Part shown: in pieces, positions 34,319 to 37,318 of the stretch
Position numbering within the stretch: the first letter of the stretch is position 1
How the letters are laid out: each line of letters opens with the position of its first letter
Source of the DNA: a virus
Length of the DNA: 37,318 nt
IMG/VR virus record: IMGVR_UViG_3300021091_000192
Coordinates: 1 to 37,318 of that record
Reading direction: 5' to 3' (one strand)
Position numbers and translations under genes: made by a program
Notes under the pieces: generated by a model
Told to the model about the DNA's origin: nothing
Seen by the model: only the letters and a program-made list of their open reading frames with translations
Databases searched by the model: none

Positions 34319-35020
34319 ATGACTCAAATTACGCACACTAAACTCAAAGAGTTAAATGTCATCCAGCTTTACGAGCACTATGGTGCCTTGGAAAGGTCTC
34401 TTCCTTTACTCACTCCTGAGTCTCAAGAGCTGGCAAAGGCTGAATTGGAGGCTTGTGTTTCCTTACGGTCTGAAAAAATTGATCGTATCTACTATGCAAT
34501 GGCGTCCCATGAAGACGCGGTAGAGCGTATTAAAAAAGAAAAGGTTCTTATTTTCCAGGCGCAAAAACATCATGAGTCTCAAGTTGATAGCCTAAAGGGG
34601 CTACTTAATTACCTAAAGCGTTCTTTGCCTGCAGACACTACTAAAATCACAGGCAAGAACTACCAATTTACCTTGGTAAAGAAAAAAGACTTGACTGTTG
34701 AAGTCAAATCAAGCGTGGACGATTGGTCCTCAGAAGAACAACAAAGTTTTTGTATTCAAGAAGAAGTCACCACAACCAAGCAAATTGTGGTACGTTCTAT
34801 GTCAGGGGATGTTCTTGAAGAAAGAACTGAGCCCACCACAAAAACAACCGTACTTCCGAACCTTGATGCAATACGCCACGCCCACCAAACAGGTAAAGCA
34901 CTTCCAACTGGAGTCAAAGTCTTTCAAGAATATGGCATACGTTCAAAACGAATCTACAGCAAGTCTTCAGTGGAACTGGAAGCATCCGAGTATCCAGGAC
35001 AATTTCTTCCTGAAGATTGA
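34319..35020 (+). CDS. Gp157-like coiled-coil protein
   Basis: A 233-aa protein, mainly coiled coil (residues about 30-115: LEACVSLRSEKIDRIYYAMASHEDAVERIKKEKVL...GLLNYLKRSL), then a beta segment KITGKNYQFTLVKKKDLTVEV and a mixed tail. The pattern 'helix - KxDxxxxxI - ExxxxxIKxE - LKxYLxxxM - ht-TxxFxhxhxK' is that of siphovirus Gp157 proteins, reported in phage resistance or host interference contexts, with unclear mechanism. Identity moderate. Confidence 0.6.
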   Translation: MTQITHTKLKELNVIQLYEHYGALERSLPLLTPESQELAKAELEACVSLRSEKIDRIYYAMASHEDAVERIKKEKVLIFQAQKHHESQVDSLKGLLNYLKRSLPADTTKITGKNYQFTLVKKKDLTVEVKSSVDDWSSEEQQSFCIQEEVTTTKQIVVRSMSGDVLEERTEPTTKTTVLPNLDAIRHAHQTGKALPTGVKVFQEYGIRSKRIYSKSSVELEASEYPGQFLPED

Positions 35021-35054
35021 TGCACCAACATGTGCAGAAGACGCATCAATCAAA

Positions 35055-35273
35055 ATGAGTTGTCATCAACATGCCGTCAAAGACTTTGAACTTCAAATTG
35101 AAATGAATGAGTTAGAGATGAGCATGCTTAAAGATGGAGACGATGTGCTTCCGTACAACGAGTCCAAGATGGAGGAATTAGAACAAAAAAAACTAAAGCT
35201 GCTTTTGGGTAAGAGGTTTCACCAAAACGCCATGAATGCCTATTGGTATTACTTGGAACGGTCTGGTAAATAA
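35055..35273 (+). CDS. 72-aa helical protein, unknown; start uncertain
   Basis: MSCHQHAVKDFELQIEMNELEMSMLKDGDDV..., ending YWYYLERSGK; helical and charged. An in-frame ATG at 34932 would add 41 residues but overlap the Gp157-like gene by 89 nt. The shorter form is therefore listed. Function unknown. Confidence 0.55.
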   Translation: MSCHQHAVKDFELQIEMNELEMSMLKDGDDVLPYNESKMEELEQKKLKLLLGKRFHQNAMNAYWYYLERSGK

Positions 35274-35309
35274 ACCAAACTACAATAAAAGTAACTAAGC
35301 ACAAGTCCC

Positions 35310-35567
35310 ATGACAGAAGATAACCTTACCCAATTAATGGCAGGTTTCACCTGTGATGGGACTCCTCTTTCTGCTTTGATTGGATCCAAGCTGGAATGGG
35401 GTGTAACCGTCTTAACGGCAGCAATGTTGGCCAATGAAAACTTGGCTTCTCAAATGACAGCAGAAGAAATGGTTGATGGCGCAATCAATTATTACAATGT
35501 AATTCAAGAACGGCTTGGGTTTTACCAGCAGCATCAAGCTCATTCTTTAGAGCGACTGCTGCAATAA
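35310..35567 (+). CDS. 85-aa protein, unknown
   Basis: MTEDNLTQLMAGFTCDGTPLSALIGSKLEWGVTVLTAAMLANENLASQMTAEEM..., helical, slightly hydrophobic in the centre. Ends immediately before an intrinsic terminator. Not recognised. Confidence 0.65.
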   Translation: MTEDNLTQLMAGFTCDGTPLSALIGSKLEWGVTVLTAAMLANENLASQMTAEEMVDGAINYYNVIQERLGFYQQHQAHSLERLLQ

Positions 35568-35568
35568 T

Positions 35569-35600
35569 AAAAACCTGGTACACTAACAAGGTTTTTATTT
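35569..35600 (+). terminator. Intrinsic terminator
   Basis: AAAAACCT (35569-35576) pairs with AGGTTTTT (35589-35596), A-tract upstream and T-tract downstream, ending 11 nt before ATG 35607. It is symmetric, so it may act in both directions. Confidence 0.65.
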
Positions 35601-35606
35601 CCATCA

Positions 35607-35804
35607 ATGGAAGCACCACCTGTTGCAAAGCTCACACTTAATTTCCAAGTTGAATTGGAACTTGAATACGATTCGTTTAAGGGCCGCACTGCCGAGCAAT
35701 TAGCTGAAGGTATCCAAGACGAGCTAGACGATTTACTATTTGATGCAGCTCCTAATGTTGTGGCTGTATTTACAACCCTTACTTCAATTGATTCCAATGA
35801 GTGA
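35607..35804 (+). CDS. 65-aa acidic protein, unknown
   Basis: MEAPPVAKLTLNFQVELELEYDSFKGRTAEQLAEGIQDELDDLLFDAAPNVVAVFTTLTSI. The strand-helix-strand layout, with FKGRTAEQLAEAIxDELDDLLxEA-PNV, is a frequent small phage protein type; function unknown. Starts just after the terminator and overlaps the next gene by 8 nt. Confidence 0.7.
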   Translation: MEAPPVAKLTLNFQVELELEYDSFKGRTAEQLAEGIQDELDDLLFDAAPNVVAVFTTLTSIDSNE

Positions 35805-36078
35805 TCGCTTTGACTACCAGCAGATCTTGAATAGCTGGAGCGTGACCAAGGAGCAGCAAAAAGCTGACTTTATGGAACACATGTACAACTGCTCTGGCAG
35901 GCAGTATCCCCACCATCCTATGCACGGTCTTTACACGGGTTTGTGGCAAGACTTCTGCATTAAAGAAGCTGGGCCAGTAATGAGGGATCGGTATTTTGAA
36001 ATGCTTGAGGCTGTTCGTCTTTATGAAGAAAAGCAACTTCAACAAGTAAATCCGAATGAAGTGACAATCGCTGCTTGA
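35797..36078 (+). CDS. 93-aa protein, unknown
   Basis: MSDRFDYQQILNSWSVTKEQQKADFMEHMYNCSGR...HPMHGLYTGLWQDFCIKEAGPVMRDRYFEMLEAVRLYE. The 'DMxEHxYxxSGRxxPxHPxxGLYTGLWQ-FC...G' pattern recurs in phage proteins without a known role. Short overlap with the previous gene; followed by a terminator. Confidence 0.7.
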   Translation: MSDRFDYQQILNSWSVTKEQQKADFMEHMYNCSGRQYPHHPMHGLYTGLWQDFCIKEAGPVMRDRYFEMLEAVRLYEEKQLQQVNPNEVTIAA

Positions 36079-36104
36079 TTCTTCCGTAAAATCCACTATG
36101 CTTT

Positions 36105-36138
36105 GGGGGTAAGCCACAACGTGGCATGCCCCTTTTTT
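36105..36138 (+). terminator. Intrinsic terminator with internal hairpin
   Basis: GGGG (36105-36108) with CCCC (36129-36132), enclosing GCCAC-aac-GTGGC (36113-36125), followed by six T. ATG 36143 lies only 4 nt after the T-tract. Confidence 0.75.
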
Positions 36139-36142
36139 ATTT

Positions 36143-36562
36143 ATGTCAAATCAAAAAGAACCTCAAGACACTATCAAAGAATGGCAAGAGTGGTACCGAA
36201 ATCATCGTGTTGTAGCAGAAATGGATGAGCCTTTAGTTTCCAAGGAATCCAGAGAAAACTTACACGATACCAGTAATGCAATAAGTGAAATGCCAAATTG
36301 GCGTGAATTCTTTAAAGAAATATTAAATGAAACTGAAGAAAAAGAACCAACGCCTCGTGTAAGTAACAGTGTTTATGTCAACAAAGCTATTGAACATTTT
36401 GCAGATACAATTGCAGAGTTTCAAAACGAAATGACCGGAGAAGAATTATATGTTTGTTTTGTAGAAGCTGCGCGAGAAAACTTAGCTTATGCAACGGCTG
36501 AGTACGATCGCGCCAAAGACCTTTTTGATCTTGCCAACAACAAAAAACATGTCAAGTACTAA
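36143..36562 (+). CDS. 139-aa acidic helical protein, unknown
   Basis: MSNQKEPQDTIKEWQEWYRNHRVVAEMD..., helical, acidic, with SNSVYVNKAIEHFADTIAEFQNEMTGEELYVCFVEAARENLAYA, suggestive of a helical bundle. Starts in the terminator tail, resembling the arrangement at 22751. Function not recognised. Confidence 0.7.
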   Translation: MSNQKEPQDTIKEWQEWYRNHRVVAEMDEPLVSKESRENLHDTSNAISEMPNWREFFKEILNETEEKEPTPRVSNSVYVNKAIEHFADTIAEFQNEMTGEELYVCFVEAARENLAYATAEYDRAKDLFDLANNKKHVKY

Positions 36563-36628
36563 GACGTATCCAACGTGGATCTGCGAAGAAATTACCAAGT
36601 GATAAACTAAAACTATCGCTGTAAAAGT

Positions 36629-37180
36629 ATGTATACCCCCGGTCCTCAACTGGTACAAGAGCTGCAAACCCCTCCCCTTCAAGCGGTGCCTCAGGCACAA
36701 GAGAAGCCCAAAGCCCCTGCTAAATCAAAGAATGGTGATGTCGGGGCCTTCATTCAACAGTGCATCTCCCTCGCCTCCTATATCAAGGAACTTCAGACAC
36801 AAGCCCATCTCATTCACCTGAACTACGAGGGGTCTAACTTCCTCGGGGTGCATGGGTTCCTTAAAGACCAATACGAGGCTCATCAGGATCAGTTTGATAA
36901 GTTGGGGGAATTCATTCGGTCGATGGATTATCTTCTTCCAATGTGCGCCAAGGGATTAGCCGATGCTGGGCCTGGAATTCAGCATGTTACCAGCTACAAG
37001 GGAAATGATCAGCTCGCTGTGTACTATAAAAACTTAGAAGAATTTGGAATGAAGACCAAAAAACTGGAGCCTATTGCTGCCAAAGTTGGTGCTATTGATA
37101 TTCAAAATTACATGGCAGAGTTGTGTGGTGAAGCGTTTAAAGCAGCATGGATGATTAAAGCCTCTCTTAGGAATGGGTAA
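36629..37180 (+). CDS. Dps/ferritin-like miniferritin
   Basis: A 183-aa protein: a 40-residue Pro/Gln/Lys-rich tail, then a four-helix bundle. QAHLIHLNYEGSNFLGVH with D90 and E94 reproduces the Dps ferroxidase spacing: His63 and His75 (12 apart), Asp90 (15 further), Glu94 (4 further), as in E. coli Dps H51, H63, D78, E82. The equivalent of D67 is Lys79, with Asp80 adjacent. Dps oxidises and stores iron and protects DNA from hydrogen peroxide. The basic N-terminal tail could bind DNA. Its activity is inferred. It overlaps the next start (TAATG) and is the last complete gene. Confidence 0.75.
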   Translation: MYTPGPQLVQELQTPPLQAVPQAQEKPKAPAKSKNGDVGAFIQQCISLASYIKELQTQAHLIHLNYEGSNFLGVHGFLKDQYEAHQDQFDKLGEFIRSMDYLLPMCAKGLADAGPGIQHVTSYKGNDQLAVYYKNLEEFGMKTKKLEPIAAKVGAIDIQNYMAELCGEAFKAAWMIKASLRNG

Positions 37181-37318
37181 TGGGAGAATTGTTTCAACAA
37201 TTTTTAAACCGCGCAAAGCGTGGTTATGGTCAGATAGATAAAAATGTTTTTGGTGGTTTGCTGCCAGGGGGCGCAGCTACTCCTATTGGAGCCGCGTTTC
37301 AAGGTGTTACTTTTCCAA
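37180..37318 (+). CDS. Partial protein, Gly-rich N-terminus
   Basis: Starts at ATG 37180 (TAATG overlap with the Dps-like gene) and runs off the right end: MGELFQQFLNRAKRGYGQIDKN... then GGLLPGGAATPIGAAFQG. The Gly/Ala-rich stretch recalls the virion-type proteins of the left arm, so structural genes may resume beyond the edge. No function can be assigned. Confidence 0.6.
   Translation, partial: MGELFQQFLNRAKRGYGQIDKNVFGGLLPGGAATPIGAAFQGVTFP

Noticed and set aside
1-37318. CRISPR arrays, insertion sequences, integrase or attachment sites
   Set aside because: No regularly spaced direct repeats with unique spacers, no transposase or integrase motifs, and no tRNA-adjacent att duplication were found; a lysogeny module is not supported in this window.

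Overview
The window looks like 37.3 kb of a tailed double-stranded DNA phage genome, truncated at both ends. Evidence: a large terminase, a run of Ala/Gly/Gln-rich virion-type proteins, a T7-type DNA polymerase, an SSB and ThyX, almost wall-to-wall coding, many ATGA/TAATG junctions, and no integrase or housekeeping genes. A cyanobacterial host is my inference: a DUF4278-like protein, a DUF5895-like protein and a RuBisCO-LSMT-like SET protein all point towards photosynthetic hosts. I cannot name the phage, and portal, capsid, helicase, primase, RNA polymerase and lysis genes are not recognisable here.

Layout. Positions 1-12511 are one leftward (minus) operon-like arm. In transcription order it runs: a 590-aa membrane/coiled-coil protein, a small basic protein, several glycine/alanine-rich candidate internal or ejection proteins, two short paralogues, a candidate small terminase, two tiny genes, the large terminase (2790-4316), a membrane-plus-coiled-coil protein, an AbrB-like protein, a DUF5872-like basic protein, a protein with an ADP-ribosyltransferase signature (326-1504) and another basic protein. 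A divergent promoter region lies at 12512-12622. Positions 12623-37318 are the rightward arm. It starts with about 1.5 kb of small genes separated by elaborate RNA structures and preceded by repeated operator-like palindromes. Nucleic-acid genes follow: HTH protein, zinc ribbons, PcfJ-like protein, ThyX, GP88-family protein, DNA polymerase, SSB, DUF5895-like protein, SWIM-type protein and Gp157-like protein. A SET-domain lysine methyltransferase sits among them. The arm ends with a Dps-like miniferritin and a truncated gene. Two short minus-strand cassettes (25952-26217 and 31745-32008) interrupt the rightward arm.

The most unusual content is RNA. (i) Eight intergenic leaders can fold into the same small H-type pseudoknot with compensatory changes in both stems, an A-rich third loop and usually 21-35 nt to an AUG lacking a Shine-Dalgarno. 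Four of them begin exactly 5 nt after the upstream stop codon. (ii) Four intergenic elements at 13.47-14.48 kb fold like a tRNA without an anticodon arm (acceptor-like stem, D-like hairpin, T-arm with a T-loop). In each, the upstream gene's stop codon lies within or across the edge of the acceptor-like 5' strand. A true tRNA at 22242-22318 occupies the same kind of position. Together they suggest a phage-wide system in which compact stop-codon-proximal RNA folds couple termination, processing or re-initiation of neighbouring genes. That function is inference. The folds and their covariation can be read from the sequence.
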